Source of the DNA: Erinaceus europaeus
Lineage: Eukaryota > Chordata > Mammalia > Eulipotyphla > Erinaceidae
Direction: 5' to 3'
Assembly (NCBI RefSeq): GCF_950295315.1
Contig: NC_080168.1
Span: 67,031,254-67,095,253 of the forward strand
Length of the DNA stretch: 64,000 bases
Shown: one piece after another, positions 62,840 through 64,000 of the stretch
Position numbering within the stretch: position 1 is the first letter of the stretch
Layout of the letters: each line of letters opens with the position of its first letter
The notes under the pieces: model-generated
Databases searched by the model: none
Told to the model about the DNA's origin: nothing
The model's input: the letters and a program-made list of their open reading frames with translations, nothing else
Translations under genes and position numbers: made by a program

Positions 62840-63638
62840 GCAACTTAGAGCAAGGGAAGGGGTTTATGGCAGCCATGCAGTTCCCGGGAGAGTGCCCATG
62901 GGACAATCATGCAGAGTGCGGCACCCACAAAAGCAGGAAGCAAACTTTGCTGTGGAGAGGAGACACAGGGAGTGGGGGTCGCCCTGTGCGGGGTGGGCAG
63001 GGCACAGGCTGTCAGCTTACTGAGAGCGCTGGGGCCAGGCTGTGCCTTTCAGGCATCTGCAGGAGTGGAGCAGGCTGGGGGTGCAGGGTGGTCCCTGTCC
63101 CCACTGACACCCTCAGACTCTCACAGGCCCCTTCTTGGAGCAGACAGGCCAGGCCTTGAGATTCACCTCTCAGGGCAGGGCTGGTGGGGACCTGTCTGCA
63201 GCCTTGTGCAGAGTCCATTGTCTGCCATGCTTGTCCCATTCCTGTGGGTCCCAGCCCCGTCCCCTGCACCTGTCCCCAGTGTACTTCCTGGCATGGCCTC
63301 TGCCTGTCAGTGGCCATACCCGTAGCCTTCAGGACAGGAGCAAAACTCCAGCCCACGAACAAGATGTCTGACCACTGGATGACTGTGCCAGGGTGTTTTA
63401 GGGTTGTTTTGTCCGGGAGGCAGGAAAAGGACCCTCCTCTCAACACTTGGCTCTGAGCACCTTATTTAGCCCTAGTGGTGGGAAGCCAGGGCCTTCTGCT
63501 AATGATCCCGTGGAAGAGGGGGGTGTGAAGCAAGATCCTGCAGAATGCATTCGTTCGTTGCTTGCGCTGAACTACTGTGCTCCTTGAATGACTACCAAAG
63601 TCAGGACAATTCAAAACTGCCATGGGAAGATCTCCAAG
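62840..63638. other. Unassigned GC-rich stretch
   Basis: No recognisable repeat or domain. Confidence 0.4.
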
Positions 63639-63639
63639 T

Positions 63640-64000
63640 TCAACCTGGGGGGAAAAATCCTCTCTCCAAATAAAACTAATCTATAACCACTTCATTTATT
63701 TTTCAAAATACATATGAAACAGTAAAATTATATTTCAAGTGCTTTTCCATGTTTCTTTTACAAAAGTAATCGTAAACTGTACACTTCAGAACAGCTTTGA
63801 GGTTTCATTGTTACAGAATTCATCTGAACCTGACAGGTATGTTCACACACTGGAAAGAAGACATTGCAGAAAATACTGAGATGGGTAACAGCGTTTAAAA
63901 GTGGCTGAGAAACATCTGCTCTAAGTAATACAATTACAGGCCGTCAAGATTCACAAGTGGCAGGTCACCATGTACAGAAGCTGGAAACAAGCTCTAAGTT
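63640..64000 (-). other. Possible 3' UTR of a minus-strand gene beyond the window
   Basis: The sequence is AT-rich, free of SINEs and sharply different in composition from the GC-rich DNA to its left. On minus it carries AATAAA at 63700-63695 near the composition boundary, as a terminal 3' UTR would. No coding exon is visible, and the call rests on composition alone. Confidence 0.3.

Overview
This is mammalian nuclear DNA, almost certainly from a hedgehog or a close relative (Erinaceidae). The window is densely packed with a tRNA-related SINE family whose head (GGTTAAGCGCACATGG-type), body and tail (ending near ATAACCCTGGAGGC before poly-A) I associate with Erinaceus. The species assignment is inference; the repeats themselves are read directly. 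I found no convincing multi-exon host gene. The window reads as intergenic or intronic sequence shaped by successive retrotransposition.

SINE labels used below. Group A: full-length about 300-330 bp, tRNA-like head, pyrimidine-rich middle, AAC-rich linker, conserved 3' body, poly-A. Group A-short: the same head and pyrimidine-rich middle, ending in A-rich sequence without the 3' body. Group B: head like AGCATAATGGTTATGCAAAG, then CAGGTTCAATCCCCAGCACCACC and AGAGCTGAGCAGGGCTCTGG. Group C: head like GTCCAGAAGGTGGCATAGTG. Group D: looser set with heads like GAGATAGCTCACTTGG or TAGAGCACAAGACTTG. H2: an unclassified non-LTR-type repeat, all copies on the minus strand. H3: an unclassified short repeat with a GAA-repeat tail.

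Layout. 0-1.2 kb: a 5'-truncated LINE-1 (ORF2 C-terminus plus 3' UTR) split by a complete solo LTR. 3.5-4.5 kb: an intact SUMO2 retrocopy with poly-A and a 14-bp target-site duplication (TSD). 4.5-13.7 kb: nested SINEs, three H2 copies and microsatellites. 14.1-14.6 kb: an intact RPL41 retrocopy on the minus strand. 15.7-16.1 kb: a (TGAGGG)n-type hexamer array. 17-25 kb: SINEs, L1 pieces, H2 and H3. 26.3 kb: a (TG)n(GC)n tract. 32.5-33.2 kb: a group A SINE split by a second solo LTR sharing U3 with the first; both LTRs carry a segment nearly identical to the 5' half of tRNA-Gly. 41.7-42.2 kb: another probable LTR. 46.8-47.15 kb: a pyrimidine tract. 53.9-59.15 kb: a degenerate betaretrovirus-like provirus on the minus strand with two LTRs, PBS, gag start, integrase and env-tail remnants and a polypurine tract. 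59.5-62.8 kb: more SINEs and an L1 3' end. 63.6-64 kb: AT-rich sequence that could be a 3' UTR of a minus-strand gene lying beyond the window.

The only intact, recognisable protein-coding frames are the two retrocopies (SUMO2-like, 95 aa; RPL41-like, 25 aa). Whether either is transcribed cannot be told from sequence. Almost all other long open frames lie in simple repeats or SINEs and are not reported as genes.
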